The notes beneath the pieces were generated by a model that was given only the letters and a program-made list of their open reading frames with translations, made no database searches and was not told the origin of the DNA. A program made the position numbers and the translations under genes. This document shows positions 26,295 to 36,519 of a DNA stretch of 64,000 nucleotides, piece after piece. This DNA comes from Halovenus rubra (GTDB lineage Archaea; Halobacteriota; Halobacteria; Halobacteriales; Haloarculaceae). Positions within the stretch are counted from its first letter, which is position 1; every line of letters starts with the position of its first letter. The stretch is taken from contig NZ_JAODIY010000009.1 of assembly GCF_026586665.1 (NCBI RefSeq), positions 62,001 through 126,000 on the forward strand, written 5' to 3'.

Positions 26295-27053
26295 ATGACG
26301 CTTGAAACGTTCCTCGAAAAAGCTGATGCCCCCGAACGGTCAGTTGCTGTTCTCAATCGGACCGCACCGGAACCGTTCCAGATTATGCTTGAGAAACTGT
26401 TCGAGGAACAAGCTGTCTCCATTTCTGAGAAGGTGAGCGAAGAGTACACCGAGGACACTGTTGCCTTACTCGAAAACGGGGAGGTAGTTGCTCACTCTCC
26501 ACTCAAAGAGTTACAGGATGCAATCTTGTTGGTCAACTCGGATATATTTATTACGGGAACTCGGTCCCTAGAGCAGACACGCGTCCCAGAAGTTCTGGAC
26601 GGATTGGCAGGTGTTCGGTTCTCGCTCCGTGGGTATCCTGAATCGAATACTGAAAAGCTGTTGCTCATACTTATCTCGCGGTATATCGAGAAGCGCGCGT
26701 TCAACGATCAAAAGGGGACGCTTCGCTCATCCTTCCAGCGTCTCTCACGGTTGGAGGATGAACAAGGGACGAGAAACGTCTACGAACGGGTGGCTGCTAC
26801 GGATGTTGATGTTCACGTATATGGCCAGCCAGACTGGACGAATCCTCCGGAGTTCGAGGTAGTTATGCACGGCGGCTACTCGTTCGATTTTCGTTCGTCT
26901 TGGTTCGTCATCCATACACCACCGGAAGGCTCGGAATATGAACCCGCAGCACTGCTCGCTATCGAAATTGATGACAGAGAATGGGACGGTATGTGGACGT
27001 ACGACCCTGAGTTCATCAACAAGTTAACACAGCACATACAAACAACGCTCTGA
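26295..27053 (+). CDS. DICT-type sensory domain protein
   Basis: 252 residues from ATG 26295. It starts MTLETFLEKADAPERSVAVLNRTAPEP, as haloarchaeal DICT proteins do. Then follow DTVALLENGEVVAHSPLKELQDAILLVNSDIFITGTR, a long helical middle (EKLLLILISRYIEKRAF) and a C-terminal beta-rich half ending in an acidic helix. DICT domains accompany diguanylate cyclases and two-component systems in bacteria and are taken as sensors; in haloarchaea they occur alone. Its partner and ligand are unknown. Confidence 0.75.
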   Translation: MTLETFLEKADAPERSVAVLNRTAPEPFQIMLEKLFEEQAVSISEKVSEEYTEDTVALLENGEVVAHSPLKELQDAILLVNSDIFITGTRSLEQTRVPEVLDGLAGVRFSLRGYPESNTEKLLLILISRYIEKRAFNDQKGTLRSSFQRLSRLEDEQGTRNVYERVAATDVDVHVYGQPDWTNPPEFEVVMHGGYSFDFRSSWFVIHTPPEGSEYEPAALLAIEIDDREWDGMWTYDPEFINKLTQHIQTTL

Positions 27054-27100
27054 GGTGGTGAAAAGAAGCGTCTTTGATGCTTGAGTGTTACCCCGTATGT

Positions 27101-27340
27101 ATGGATACGGTTACCAACTCAAAAGGAGAGACACTGTATGTGGATCAGCGGAAGGGAAAACGTGGACAGAAGTCTCCGTTCTATATCGTATATGCAGACA
27201 AGTCAGGCGACACCCGCTGGGGATTCTACTGTAGCAACTGTGAGAGTCTCGACAACGCCGTCGACGCCATGGGCCGAGTCAAATGTAACGTTTGTAGTAA
27301 TCGGACGAAAGCCGAAGAGTGGGACGCTGCCCACGAGTGA
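27101..27340 (+). CDS. Small haloarchaeal zinc-ribbon protein (DUF5816-like)
   Basis: 79 residues from ATG 27101. Two CxxC knuckles, YCSNCES and CNVCSNR, form a zinc ribbon near the C-terminus. The tail KAEEWDAAHE and the block WGFYCSNCESLDNAVDAMGR fit the haloarchaeal DUF5816 pattern as I remember it. It is probably cytoplasmic. It lies 47 bases after the DICT gene on the same strand. The function is unknown. Confidence 0.75.
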   Translation: MDTVTNSKGETLYVDQRKGKRGQKSPFYIVYADKSGDTRWGFYCSNCESLDNAVDAMGRVKCNVCSNRTKAEEWDAAHE

Positions 27341-27598
27341 GAGAGTACGACAAGACACAGTCAATCAGTGCATCGGTGGCCCACTATTATAGCTCACCTA
27401 TCAGTCACTCATCTAAGCAACCTGTAACTCCGCTTCGTTCTGTCTGCCAGAGGGCTTTGTCGGTTGGCTACCTAACTCTCATCTCGGCAAGATGATGACC
27501 TAATCCTCTGATAGAACGCTTGAAAACCGATTAATTTGTGTTGATTGTTATTAACTAACGCAGTATTTTTATCACTACGTCTGTACAATACGGGGCTA

Positions 27599-28279
27599 AT
27601 GGCAACATCAGCAACCATTTCGTTTTTCGCGGGAGCGCTGTTTGGACTTGCACTCGCTGCGCCACCGGGACCAATGAACGCAATCATTGCCGAAGAGAGT
27701 GTCCTTCGGGGATGGAGTTCCGGTTTCATCGCTGGCACCGGTGCGATGACTGCGGATATTATCTTCTTTGTTCTTGCATACATCGGGGTGGCCACCGTTG
27801 TTGAGGAGTTACCGTTGCTTCGTGGATTAATGATTACGATCGGTGGGGTACTAATGTTGTATTTTGCGTACGATGCCGTCGAGAGTGCACAGACCACGTT
27901 TTCGGGCGATGGCGCGCCCGATGGCTCACGAGGATTCGAGAAAGCGCTTGTGCTTGGCCTGACAAACCCATTTCAGATCCTGTTCTGGCTGACAGTCGGA
28001 GTTGCACTTCTCGAGCCTGGAACCCTCGATATTCTCGCGCATACTCCGTACATCGGGGAGGCTGTCGCAGGTGTTCTTATCGTTGAGACAGGCAGTGTTG
28101 CCTTGCTAGCCGGTATGTTTGGTGGTATCGTCGTCTGGATAACTGGATTTCCGGCACTGCTCGCCGCAACTGACCGTCGGATTGACTCCCTCGAACCCTT
28201 TGTCGCCAGCGGAAGTGCTTTGATTCTCGTGGGGTTTGGGATAGTTTTCTTGTGGGACGGTCTCGGAACGTTACTCTGA
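27599..28279 (+). CDS. LysE-family transporter
   Basis: 226 residues from ATG 27599. About six membrane helices with the family signature near the N-terminus: GLALAAPPGPMNAIIAEESVLRGWSSGFIAGTGAMTAD. The middle has a loop with DGAPDGSRGFEKALVLGLTNPFQILFWLTV, typical of LysE/RhtB exporters. They export amino acids or related small solutes with proton exchange; the substrate here is unknown. An AT-rich stretch upstream (ttattaactaacg near 27547) may hold its promoter. Confidence 0.88.
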   Translation: MATSATISFFAGALFGLALAAPPGPMNAIIAEESVLRGWSSGFIAGTGAMTADIIFFVLAYIGVATVVEELPLLRGLMITIGGVLMLYFAYDAVESAQTTFSGDGAPDGSRGFEKALVLGLTNPFQILFWLTVGVALLEPGTLDILAHTPYIGEAVAGVLIVETGSVALLAGMFGGIVVWITGFPALLAATDRRIDSLEPFVASGSALILVGFGIVFLWDGLGTLL

Positions 28280-28331
28280 GGCGACGGACGAAAATCAGTG
28301 ACACGACGTCAATTCTCAATGTCGGCCTTAT

Positions 28332-29006
28332 CTAAAGCTCAATACCGACGACTTCGTCTTCGAGCCACTCTTGGATCCATCGAACACGTTTGAGTCGTTT
28401 GTCGATCATGTCCTTGGACGTTTGACTCCGCATGCGCGTGCGTGCCTCTTCGCCGCGTTCGAGAACACGGCCCACCATCTCTGCGGCATCGAGATGAGAA
28501 CGGGATTCATACCCAGTACGCAGTAACAACAGCGCAGCCCCGTTCGCCCCGATTTTATCGAGGATATCCGCCTCGATGAGACACTGCGTTTCGAGGCGCA
28601 AATCTGTGAGGTCTCCCTGATAGGAGTGATCCTCGACAGACCGACACACTTCGTCGACAAACGACTGGGGATAGTCAGCTTGTGTCAGCAAATACTCCCG
28701 CGCAATACGAGCACCCTCCTCGGCGTGGATATCTTGGTCCACTTCAAGCTTGGCGATATCATGGAAGAGGGCTGCAACCTGAGTGATGTCTTGGTTTGCA
28801 CCCTCCGCCCGTGCTATCTCTCCCGACAGCTCGACCACGTTGCGGATGTGGTTGAACCGATACTCCGCGGAATGCCACGGGTACCAGCGCATCCGGCCGC
28901 CTTCCTCTTCGGTGGCGACACTTGCGGCAAGATAGTCACGAACGAACTCTTCCATATCCGCATATTCCGCATCCGAGACGGGTGACTCGCGTATCTCAAC
29001 ACCCAC
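28332..29006 (-). CDS. HD-domain phosphohydrolase
   Basis: About 225 residues. HD-superfamily metal ligands: H in EYRFNHIRNVV, HD in VAALFHDIAKLEVD, H in DIHAEEGARIARE and the later D in CLIEADILDKIGANG. YPQSFVDEVCRSVEDHSYQG lies between. These enzymes hydrolyse phosphodiesters or phosphomonoesters of nucleotides; the substrate is not deducible. The start is uncertain: no ATG exists before residue 24, so I use the GTG at 29006; a TTG at 29024 is also possible. Confidence 0.85.
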   Translation of the reverse strand: MGVEIRESPVSDAEYADMEEFVRDYLAASVATEEEGGRMRWYPWHSAEYRFNHIRNVVELSGEIARAEGANQDITQVAALFHDIAKLEVDQDIHAEEGARIAREYLLTQADYPQSFVDEVCRSVEDHSYQGDLTDLRLETQCLIEADILDKIGANGAALLLLRTGYESRSHLDAAEMVGRVLERGEEARTRMRSQTSKDMIDKRLKRVRWIQEWLEDEVVGIEL

Positions 29007-29218
29007 AACACCACCTCCCCGCAACGAAACGTTCTTGATTCATCTTACATGCAAGATTGTTCGTTCGACTCTTTAGCGTTACGACAGCGGCACGAGATGT
29101 CTACACATGTTTCCAACAAGAGGCCACGCTTAGCGTCCGTGTCCCGATCTCAGTGGGTGCGTGACTTATTCCCATCAGGGACCAGTGAATACAAGCGAAT
29201 CCGCCACTTGGTGTCTAT

Positions 29219-29491
29219 ATGAATCATCTTGCATCCGCCGGGTCCGACGAGTGGGAACTTCCTCATCATGCTCACGTCATCGTTCACGAAGTCGAGGACG
29301 GCGGCGGGTTACTCACAATATATGACTGTGGAGCAGCACAAAAGCCACCAACAGCCCAACTTCTCGGAAATCTGGTGCGCGTCGACGCCGAACATGAACA
29401 GCTGGTCCAACCAAACGGGTATATCGTCAAACTCCGTGAGAAGGCACACCTCGAACGGCAAGCTGATGACCATTGGGTTATTCGGAGTTGA
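29219..29491 (+). CDS. Small hypothetical protein, 90 residues
   Basis: Starts MNHLASAGSDEWELPHHAHV and continues VIVHEVEDGGGLLTIYDCGA with a C-terminal RQADDHWVIRS. Mostly beta-strands; several His in the first 25 residues. There is no signal or membrane helix. It stands alone between the HD gene (opposite strand) and the transducer. The family is not recognised. Confidence 0.55.
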   Translation: MNHLASAGSDEWELPHHAHVIVHEVEDGGGLLTIYDCGAAQKPPTAQLLGNLVRVDAEHEQLVQPNGYIVKLREKAHLERQADDHWVIRS

Positions 29492-29541
29492 ACATTCTCT
29501 GAGAGTTGTCTTTGTATTAACCAACTAATAATAAATAGAAC

Positions 29542-29570
29542 AATATCGTGTCATAATAGGATACGATATT
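29542..29570. promoter_or_regulatory. Inverted repeat upstream of the transducer
   Basis: aatatcgt (29542-29549) and acgatatt (29563-29570) are perfect inverted copies separated by 13 bases, in the AT-rich region about 60-90 bases before the transducer ATG. This is a possible regulator site; no partner can be named. Confidence 0.35.
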
Positions 29571-29630
29571 AAATTCAATAATAGAGAAGCAATTCTTAAA
29601 TAGAGCTATTGTTCACTATTAAACTGTCCA

Positions 29631-32270
29631 ATGAGACTTTTTCGCCCTTTGAAGTGGTTTTTAGACCGTTTGAGTAACTATCAAAATAAACAACACACTG
29701 TACAGAATCTACCTGAACAGCAGTTATCAATTTCTAAGAACCAAATGGAAACAGTACAGTATGATGAAAATAATTTGCCATTACGTTGCGACGGTGGACA
29801 ATCAACGCCACCGAATGAAGATAAATCAGCCCAGACTGACCAAGAGAGAGGCCGCCCTCTTGAAGATGGAGATAACGGTAGAGAAGAGCAAAAAACGAAA
29901 AAACAGACTGAACCAGGGCTAATAGCAAAAATCACTCCGTCAGTTGTTCAAGAGAACTTACTTGCGAAAGTACTTCTTGGGATGGTTTTTGTTGTCGCTC
30001 TTGGGGGACTCATTAGTGCGTTTTTTTACCTTGGTATCAGTGAGGATCTTGATGGGCAAGTTGACCAGCAGATAGAAGCGACCGTAGTGCACCACGATAA
30101 CTCGTTCAGCAACTGGTTTGACAATCGACACGACGAGTTCACAAATATACGAGGGGAGTTAGGGACTGTAAGTACAGTCTTCGAGCGGAATGACCCATCT
30201 TATGTAATGACACAGTTACGGTCCCCAGTCGAATCGAGTGAAAATATTCAGGCGATACACTACATCTCATTTGACTCGGGTGAGGTTGTTGGAAGTACAG
30301 ACGAAGGGTTCACGAATCAAAACCTGTACGACCTTGGATTTGAGCAAGCAACCCTCGAACAGAAACAGTTTGTACTCCCAAAGGGGTATACAAGTTCTGA
30401 CGGTGAATCTGTAATGGCACTTGGCTGGAAGGTCCCGTTGTCGAACGATGTCTTACTTGCCGAGATAAACCCGGCAGAGTCACAACCCCGTATCGAACAA
30501 TCAATTGAGGACGCGACAACTACTGTCGTCGGCCCAGAAGGCGATACGTTAATCGGTGAGACATATACCGGCACATTGCCGACAGCCGACAACGGAACCG
30601 TTACCGAATCCAACAACGGGTCAATGTTTGCGTTCCGTTCGCTCAATGCCAATGAGAACCTGACCGTTGTGAATCAGACCCCACAGGCGTCTGCATTTGC
30701 GCTTCGTGACCAAGTCCTCCAGAGCTTCTTGGCCACAATGTTGCTTACTTTCGGCGTGCTTGTGGGTGTAACAGTTGTCGGTGGACGACTAGCGACAAAG
30801 GAATTGGAGCGCCTAGTTGAACGCGCCAAGTCGATGGGTAACGGTAATTTGGATGTCGATCTCGAAACGACAAGACGTGACGAAATCGGGAAACTCTATA
30901 CGGAGTTTGAGACGATGCGAGTCCAGCTAAAACAGCGTATATCCGAGGCACAGACTGCTCTAGAGGATGCAGAATCTGCAAGAAGCGATGCGGAGACCGC
31001 TCGCTCGGAAGCCCAAACTGCTCGGCAAGAGGCCGAAGAAATGAACGACCATCTTGAGCAAACGGCTCAAAACTACAATGAAGTGATGCGGGCCTGTGCC
31101 AACGGTGATTTCACTCGGCGTATGAGTACTGACAGTAAGAGCGAAGCGATGGTGCATGTTGCCGAGGAGTTTAACCAGATGATCGAGCAGATTGAGCAAA
31201 CAATCGTCGACGTGATGACGTTTGCACAAGCAGTCGCGGAGTCAAGTGAAGATGTTGTCGTTGGCGCACACGAAATCGATGATGCTAGCACAACGGTAAG
31301 TGACAGTACTCAACAGATATCAGCCGTCACAAACAATCAGACACAGAGTCTGGAGGAAATCTCGTCGGAGATGAGTAACCTCTCTGCGAGCATTGAGGAG
31401 GCAGCCTCGTCAGCATCTGGCGTAGCAAATACAGCAGCAGAGGCAGTCAACCGGGGTGAAGAAGGTCAGCAAGCGGCCGCAGGCGCAATCGAAGAGATGG
31501 ACCGTATCGAGGGTCAGGCTGAGTCTACGGTCGATAAGATTGCAACTCTTGAAGAGCAGATGAATTCAATCGGCGAGATTGTTGCGGTAATTACCGAAAT
31601 CGCTGACCAGACGAACATGCTGGCGCTGAACGCGAACATTGAGGCTGCCAGGGCTGGTGATGCAGGCTCCGGGTTTGCCGTCGTGGCTAACGAGGTCAAA
31701 CAACTCGCCGAAGAGACCCAAGAGGCAGCAGCAGAAATTGAATCAATTATCGAGGAGGCACAGACACAGACAGACGAGACAGTCTCGGAAGTCGAGGAGA
31801 CAAGCCAAGCAGTCAACCGCGGCGTCGCAACCGTCGAAGAAGCACTGACCGCCCTTGAAGAGATTGTTGAGTCGATTGAGGAGACAAACAGAGGAGTACA
31901 AGAAATAAGCAAAGCAACCGACGAACAAGCCGACGCCACCCAACGTGTCGTCTCACGTGTCGATGATGTCTCTCAGCTAAGTGAAGATGCCGCAGGCGAA
32001 GCCGAACACGCTGCTGTGTCAGCTCAAGAGCAGACTGCGTCGGTGTCATCGATTGTCGACCAGAGTGAGTCGCTTCAGGAGAGAGCTAATGCGCTGGTCG
32101 ATTCGCTGGATAAATTCGACGTGCAGGCCAAAGCACAGACGACTTCGACAGCTTCAACTGCAAATCACGAGAGTGAACACACCGCCCAAGAGTGGTTTGG
32201 GACAGCAGCATCCGAAGTCACTGACGAGAACCCGACAGACGACACACACGACCACAACGACGGCGAGTAA
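29631..32270 (+). CDS. Haloarchaeal methyl-accepting chemotaxis transducer (Htr-like)
   Basis: 879 residues. An unusual ~110-residue hydrophilic N-terminus precedes TM1 (~113-135). Then come an extracellular sensor domain (~138-362, probably dCache/sCache-like) and TM2 (~363-387). A HAMP linker follows, and a coiled-coil region rich in Ala/Glu ([28 protein letters not shown]). A second HAMP-like helix pair precedes the MCP signalling hairpin, with tip [38 protein letters not shown]. It ends in an acidic Asp/His tail. It should signal to CheW/CheA; no che genes are in this window. The ligand is unknown. AT-rich, low-G+C coding style in its first 250 codons. Confidence 0.92.
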   Translation: MRLFRPLKWFLDRLSNYQNKQHTVQNLPEQQLSISKNQMETVQYDENNLPLRCDGGQSTPPNEDKSAQTDQERGRPLEDGDNGREEQKTKKQTEPGLIAKITPSVVQENLLAKVLLGMVFVVALGGLISAFFYLGISEDLDGQVDQQIEATVVHHDNSFSNWFDNRHDEFTNIRGELGTVSTVFERNDPSYVMTQLRSPVESSENIQAIHYISFDSGEVVGSTDEGFTNQNLYDLGFEQATLEQKQFVLPKGYTSSDGESVMALGWKVPLSNDVLLAEINPAESQPRIEQSIEDATTTVVGPEGDTLIGETYTGTLPTADNGTVTESNNGSMFAFRSLNANENLTVVNQTPQASAFALRDQVLQSFLATMLLTFGVLVGVTVVGGRLATKELERLVERAKSMGNGNLDVDLETTRRDEIGKLYTEFETMRVQLKQRISEAQTALEDAESARSDAETARSEAQTARQEAEEMNDHLEQTAQNYNEVMRACANGDFTRRMSTDSKSEAMVHVAEEFNQMIEQIEQTIVDVMTFAQAVAESSEDVVVGAHEIDDASTTVSDSTQQISAVTNNQTQSLEEISSEMSNLSASIEEAASSASGVANTAAEAVNRGEEGQQAAAGAIEEMDRIEGQAESTVDKIATLEEQMNSIGEIVAVITEIADQTNMLALNANIEAARAGDAGSGFAVVANEVKQLAEETQEAAAEIESIIEEAQTQTDETVSEVEETSQAVNRGVATVEEALTALEEIVESIEETNRGVQEISKATDEQADATQRVVSRVDDVSQLSEDAAGEAEHAAVSAQEQTASVSSIVDQSESLQERANALVDSLDKFDVQAKAQTTSTASTANHESEHTAQEWFGTAASEVTDENPTDDTHDHNDGE

Positions 32271-32533
32271 TACGTCGTCGGAGACAGACAGCTTTGGGAC
32301 CAGTAAGATAGACTAGTTACGGTCCAAAACGTCGCGCCTGTTGCGTAGACCAACTCAAATTCTGTGCTGGGAGAGCCATAGATAGTGTTGTCCGCTGCAC
32401 ACGAGCTGGCCGTATAGATTGGTGCTGGTCCACTGTAGGCACCCGAGCCTGCTGGTGACTGGGAGGTGATAGTGGACCGTTTTAGCTCTAGTGAGAGCGA
32501 CACGGCTTTTGACAAGGCGAGCAAAATCAGCGT

Positions 32534-33532
32534 ATGCACAGTGATATCGATGTGGACCTGACAAAACGGCCCCGCCGACTTCGCACTGACGGTATCAGAC
32601 CACTCGTTAGTGAGACAAGTCTCGCCCCAGCGGATCTCATTGCTCCTGTCTTCGTAGACGCGACGACAAAAAAACGGATACCAATCGAATCGATGCCCGG
32701 ACACGAGCGCGTTCCAATCGATGAAGCTGTACCGCGTGTAAAAGAAGTCTTAGAGACGGGTGTCAAAGCGGTGATTCTCTTTGGCATTCCCGAGACAAAA
32801 GACGAGCGTGGATCACGCGCGTGGGCGCAAGACGGCGTTGTCCAGCAAGCCACGCGCGCTATCACTGAGGAGACCGATGCCTACGTTATCACCGATGCGT
32901 GCCTGTGTGAATACACGGAGCATGGGCACTGTGGTGTGCTAGAAGCTGGGGCTCCCGAACAAGAACACGTCACCGTCGATAACGATGAGACACTCGACTT
33001 GCTTGCCAAGACTGCCTTGAGCCACGCTGAGGCTGGTGCAGATATGATTGCGCCCTCAGGCATGATGGACGGAATGGTCGGCACAATCAGAACAGCTCTC
33101 GACGGAGCGGGGTTCGAGCACGTTTCGCTGATGAGTTATGCGGCGAAATACGAATCCGCGTTTTATGGGCCATTTCGAGACGCGGCAGACGGTGCCCCTG
33201 CCTTTGGCGACCGACGGCATTACCAGATGGACCCGGCAAACGCTAGAGAGGCGATTCGGGAAGTCGAACTGGACGTAACACAGGGTGCCGATGTACTGAT
33301 GGTCAAGCCAGCACTTCCGTATCTTGATATCGTCGCATCGATTCGTGAGACGTTTGACCAGCCTGTCGCTGCGTACAACGTCTCCGGCGAGTACGCAATG
33401 CTACACGCCGCTGCCGATAACGGGTGGCTAGATTTGGAGGCTGTCGCTCATGAATCGCTACTGTCTATCAAGCGGGCAGGTGCTGACCTAATCTTGACGT
33501 ACTTTGCCGAAGAAATCGCCCGTCAGTTGTAA
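32534..33532 (+). CDS. hemB: Delta-aminolevulinic acid dehydratase (porphobilinogen synthase)
   Basis: 332 residues, the normal family length. Condenses two 5-aminolevulinate molecules to porphobilinogen in haem and cobalamin synthesis. Visible features: [22 protein letters not shown]; the metal-site region [17 protein letters not shown] with Cys-x-Cys and a third Cys; the first Schiff-base lysine region [19 protein letters not shown]; the second [12 protein letters not shown]; and [14 protein letters not shown]. The Cys-containing site suggests a zinc-type enzyme. The gene is alone on its strand with a 263-base upstream spacer. Confidence 0.96.
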   Translation: MHSDIDVDLTKRPRRLRTDGIRPLVSETSLAPADLIAPVFVDATTKKRIPIESMPGHERVPIDEAVPRVKEVLETGVKAVILFGIPETKDERGSRAWAQDGVVQQATRAITEETDAYVITDACLCEYTEHGHCGVLEAGAPEQEHVTVDNDETLDLLAKTALSHAEAGADMIAPSGMMDGMVGTIRTALDGAGFEHVSLMSYAAKYESAFYGPFRDAADGAPAFGDRRHYQMDPANAREAIREVELDVTQGADVLMVKPALPYLDIVASIRETFDQPVAAYNVSGEYAMLHAAADNGWLDLEAVAHESLLSIKRAGADLILTYFAEEIARQL

Positions 33533-33753
33533 ATGGGATAGCTTTCGCCTCGCTACCGCTGTAACATTGGTCGCCAGCAGTCCTCAACGACACAGAATGA
33601 ATGTACCGCCTTAGACAGCGGTATGAAATATTTACAGGAGTGAAAACCGGTATCAGATATGACGCAAAATCGCCTACTAAAGGATAAAATCCAGGAAAAC
33701 AGCAAAAAGACTCCGAAATAAGCGAAACCGGAGCTGACAGTGTTGTCCTACTA

Positions 33754-33760
33754 TTATATA
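33754..33760 (+). promoter_or_regulatory. TATA box for the 53-residue gene
   Basis: ttatata about 25 bases before the ATG at 33781, the spacing for a leaderless haloarchaeal transcript. Confidence 0.5.
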
Positions 33761-33780
33761 CGGGATGTAATAGGTACGTA

Positions 33781-33942
33781 ATGATGACTGACCACTCCAC
33801 GTCAGCTACCTCCTTGCAGTGTGGCCATGAAACGACGGCTAACAGCGACCCGACCGATGGCCGAGCGCGTGCGGCTGAAGAGGCTGCAAACCTCGTCGCA
33901 GAAACGCTTCGATCCAGTCAGGCACCACAGAACTCCCGGTAG
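33781..33942 (+). CDS. Small hypothetical protein, 53 residues
   Basis: Starts MMTDHSTSATSLQCGHETTA and ends AANLVAETLRSSQAPQNSR. Polar, Thr/Ser/Ala-rich, with one likely helix (ARAAEEAANLVAETL). The ATG sits about 25 bases after a good TATA box, and codons are of haloarchaeal type. The stop is 8 bases from that of the opposing potassium-channel gene. No known family. Confidence 0.5.
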   Translation: MMTDHSTSATSLQCGHETTANSDPTDGRARAAEEAANLVAETLRSSQAPQNSR

Positions 33943-33950
33943 TAAGACAA

Positions 33951-35105
33951 CTAATCATCAACTAGCTCGTCAGCCAACTGTTCTACGTCGTCACCACTTA
34001 CTGCCGATTGGACGAGGAGACGGCCACCGATGTCTGCCGGGCTAAGAACGGTATCAGCGCCAGCACGGCGTAATTTCTCGACGTTTCCTCGTGAGGTAGC
34101 GCCAGCCACGATACGGGCATCGGGGTTGAGCTCGCGGGCCGTAAGAATCGCGAGTGCATCCTCTGCGTCGTTGTTCGTCGCGACAATGATGGCTTTCGCT
34201 CGCTCGATCCCCACGTCACGGAGAGGTTGGTCGTCGCTTTGATTCCCGACGTAGACGTTGACTCCATCTTCTTGCAGGCGTCTTGCCATCTCGTTGTCAG
34301 CGGTGACAACAACAAAACGGACGTCCTGTAGCCGTTCGAGCAGCGGTTCGGTCAACTCGCCGTACCCAAGCACCACGATGTGGTTCTCAAGCAGGTCGTA
34401 ATCTGTGTCTGTCATGGTTCCAAGTGCGCGTGCAAATCGTGATTCAAGCGCTGGTCCCAGCACGGACCCGAGCGCTACTGCAAAGCTGACTGTCCCAAGA
34501 ATAACCAGTGAGAGCGAAAACAGTGTCGCCTGCTCACTTTGGGGTGTGATATCTCCATATCCGACGGTACTCGCCGTCACAATTGTATAGTAGAGCGCGT
34601 CAGTGAGGCTCTCGATTTCGACGAACTCCTCTCGGAGCGCAAACGAGCCAAGCGTTCCATACGCGACCGTTCCCGAGAGAGCGAGGACCGACGCAATCTG
34701 TGCGTTCGAAAAAGTCATCTCGGCGTCGAATCTAGCGTAATTTATTGCGACAATTGGGAGAGTGAGAGCCGAGAGGACAACGAGGGGTAGCGAGTAGACA
34801 TTCGCCTGAAAGACGCCCTGAAATGCAGTCACAGGAAGCAAGACAACAGTCCCGTACCAGCCGATTCGCAACCCTCGTCGGAGTTGCCAGGCAAACAGTA
34901 ACAAAAAAAAGCCAGTTATGGTTCCAGTAAAGCCCGCAGTCTCTTGAACGATTTCGGGGACGTACTGAGCGTAGGGGCCAATAGCAACACTGGTGGTTAT
35001 GTTGGCCAACCCAGTCCAGAGAGAAAGAACTGCGGTCAGAACAGCGAGCGCAGCTGCAATCCGCCCGCTCAGATACCCACGCTGTCTGTTCTTTCGCCAA
35101 TCCAT
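33951..35105 (-). CDS. Potassium channel with RCK (TrkA-N) domain
   Basis: 384 residues. About four N-terminal membrane helices precede the pore module: a pore helix, then the K+ selectivity filter TVGYGD (residues ~180-185) and a last membrane helix. The cytoplasmic RCK domain starts HIVVLGYGELTEPLLERL, a Rossmann-type GxG motif, followed by VVVTADNEMARRL and GIERAKAIIVATNNDAEDAL. It is a ligand-gated K+ channel, important for halophiles with molar internal K+. It is divergent from two TrkA-C-like membrane proteins, which suggests a shared K+ role. Confidence 0.93.
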   Translation of the reverse strand: MDWRKNRQRGYLSGRIAAALAVLTAVLSLWTGLANITTSVAIGPYAQYVPEIVQETAGFTGTITGFFLLLFAWQLRRGLRIGWYGTVVLLPVTAFQGVFQANVYSLPLVVLSALTLPIVAINYARFDAEMTFSNAQIASVLALSGTVAYGTLGSFALREEFVEIESLTDALYYTIVTASTVGYGDITPQSEQATLFSLSLVILGTVSFAVALGSVLGPALESRFARALGTMTDTDYDLLENHIVVLGYGELTEPLLERLQDVRFVVVTADNEMARRLQEDGVNVYVGNQSDDQPLRDVGIERAKAIIVATNNDAEDALAILTARELNPDARIVAGATSRGNVEKLRRAGADTVLSPADIGGRLLVQSAVSGDDVEQLADELVDD

Positions 35106-35265
35106 ACACCGCTTCAGTACCCCCTGGGACTTGAACGTGCCTACATCCCCCCGGAGAGGTCAGCTTATGGGTTCTGGGGAGTGCCAGAGAGTCGCCCGCT
35201 CTCTGCCGGTCACATTTCTGATAACGGCAGAAACTGATTTCACTGTCGAAACATTGACCACACGT

Positions 35266-36519
35266 ATGGCGTCGATTCCGGCGGAGATACTGCTTGGTAT
35301 CTACCTTGGGTTACTCGTCGGACTCATCCCAGCGGTCGTCTCATGGGCCCTGGGATTTTCGTTTAGATATCTCAGCAGTGTGGCTGTTCCAAAGCCCGGA
35401 GCCACGCTGCTTGCGCTCGTTCTTGCTGGCTTCAACGGTGGTGTGTTAATCCTGGCTGATTCGTCGGTGCTCGCGAACCCAAATCCCGTCCGATTTCTGA
35501 CGGCAACGTTCGTTGTTGGAATGCTATCACTGTCTGCTCAGAGTCGGGGCGAGCAGATGGCTGCTGACATCCCGCGGCGGCTCTCGCTTTCAAGGCTCCG
35601 AGAGCGAACCGTATCCAGAGAGCGTGGTGAGTTCGTCAACGGTGGTGAAGAGGTCCGTCTTCGGGTGAGTGGTGAGGTATCTGATATGGAAGGGTATCCA
35701 CCGCTTCCCGAAGAATTGCGGGCACAGCTCAGAAACAGCGAGCTGACGTTCCCTGCGGACCTCCGGCTCAGGGAACTCGAACGCCGGGTGGCAGACCGCC
35801 TTCAGACTGAGTACGACCTCGGTGACGTGTCCGTTACTGTTGATGAACGCGGGCAGGTGACTGTCGTGGCTGCGCCGCCGTTTTCGGGTCTCTCGAAACG
35901 GGTCAGTCACGACCGGCATGCTGTCTCCGTTTCTGGGCTTATTCCGACGGGTCTCGTTCACGGTGACGAAGTAACTGTTATTACACCAGATGTACAGGTT
36001 CGGGGCACCGTTGTCAGCGCGCGAGCCGACGAGGGTACGGACGATGACGGCCCCGATATTGCCCCGTCTTCTAACGAAAAACCGGCGAGGAGTGACCAGC
36101 AGGCCCCAGCAGTCAGGCAGCCAACAACAGACGGCGGTGAAGGGCGACTCACTGTTGCAGTGACGCGAACCGACGTGCAGCCGCTTTTGCGAGCTAGCGA
36201 TACAAAGATTGTTGTCGAACCAAGAGGGACACGCCGGGAGTACGAGGTTATCTCGACGCTGCGGCGGGCTGACAACCGATTTCGACGATTCGTCGTCGAG
36301 GCAGGTGGCACGTTTGCTGACACCCGTCTTGGGAGCATAGACACACAAGCGCGCCACGATGTGTCTGTTCTTGCTGTCCGCAAAGATGGTGGCTGGCTTG
36401 TCGCTCCTGGTGGAGACACCTATCTCGAAGCAGGTGATGAACTATTTGCAGTCGGCGTTCGGGACGCACTCCATGAGTTCGAAACCGTGGGTGTCAAGCC
36501 GGGTGAGTCAGCAGCGTGA
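35266..36519 (+). CDS. Membrane protein with TrkA-C (RCK-C) domains, first of pair
   Basis: 417 residues from ATG 35266; the open frame reaches back to 34993 but there overlaps the channel gene antisense. Three N-terminal membrane helices (AEILLGIYLGLLVGLIPAVV; LLALVLAGFNGGVLIL; FLTATFVVGMLSL) are followed by a cytoplasmic part with two RCK-C-like beta segments (e.g. VLAVRKDGGWLVAPGGDTYLEAGDELFAVG near the end). An acidic linker (DEGTDDDGPD) separates the halves. The stop overlaps the next start (GTGA), indicating coupling. Probably regulates K+ flux; no transport pore is seen. Confidence 0.8.
   Translation: MASIPAEILLGIYLGLLVGLIPAVVSWALGFSFRYLSSVAVPKPGATLLALVLAGFNGGVLILADSSVLANPNPVRFLTATFVVGMLSLSAQSRGEQMAADIPRRLSLSRLRERTVSRERGEFVNGGEEVRLRVSGEVSDMEGYPPLPEELRAQLRNSELTFPADLRLRELERRVADRLQTEYDLGDVSVTVDERGQVTVVAAPPFSGLSKRVSHDRHAVSVSGLIPTGLVHGDEVTVITPDVQVRGTVVSARADEGTDDDGPDIAPSSNEKPARSDQQAPAVRQPTTDGGEGRLTVAVTRTDVQPLLRASDTKIVVEPRGTRREYEVISTLRRADNRFRRFVVEAGGTFADTRLGSIDTQARHDVSVLAVRKDGGWLVAPGGDTYLEAGDELFAVGVRDALHEFETVGVKPGESAA

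Noticed and set aside
32165-32704. Reverse-strand frame upstream of hemB, pilin-like text (SGPAPIYTASSCAADNTIYG)
   Set aside because: It overlaps both the transducer and hemB starts, and no signal peptide or start fits. It may be a tiny relic in 32290-32500, but the evidence is too weak to list.
33659-33721. 20-codon frame MTQNRLLKDKIQ
   Set aside because: Too short, basic and without promoter spacing.
34993-35265. N-terminal extension of the first TrkA-C-like protein
   Set aside because: It overlaps the potassium-channel start antisense and is Arg/Pro-rich; the ATG at 35266 begins a clean membrane helix.
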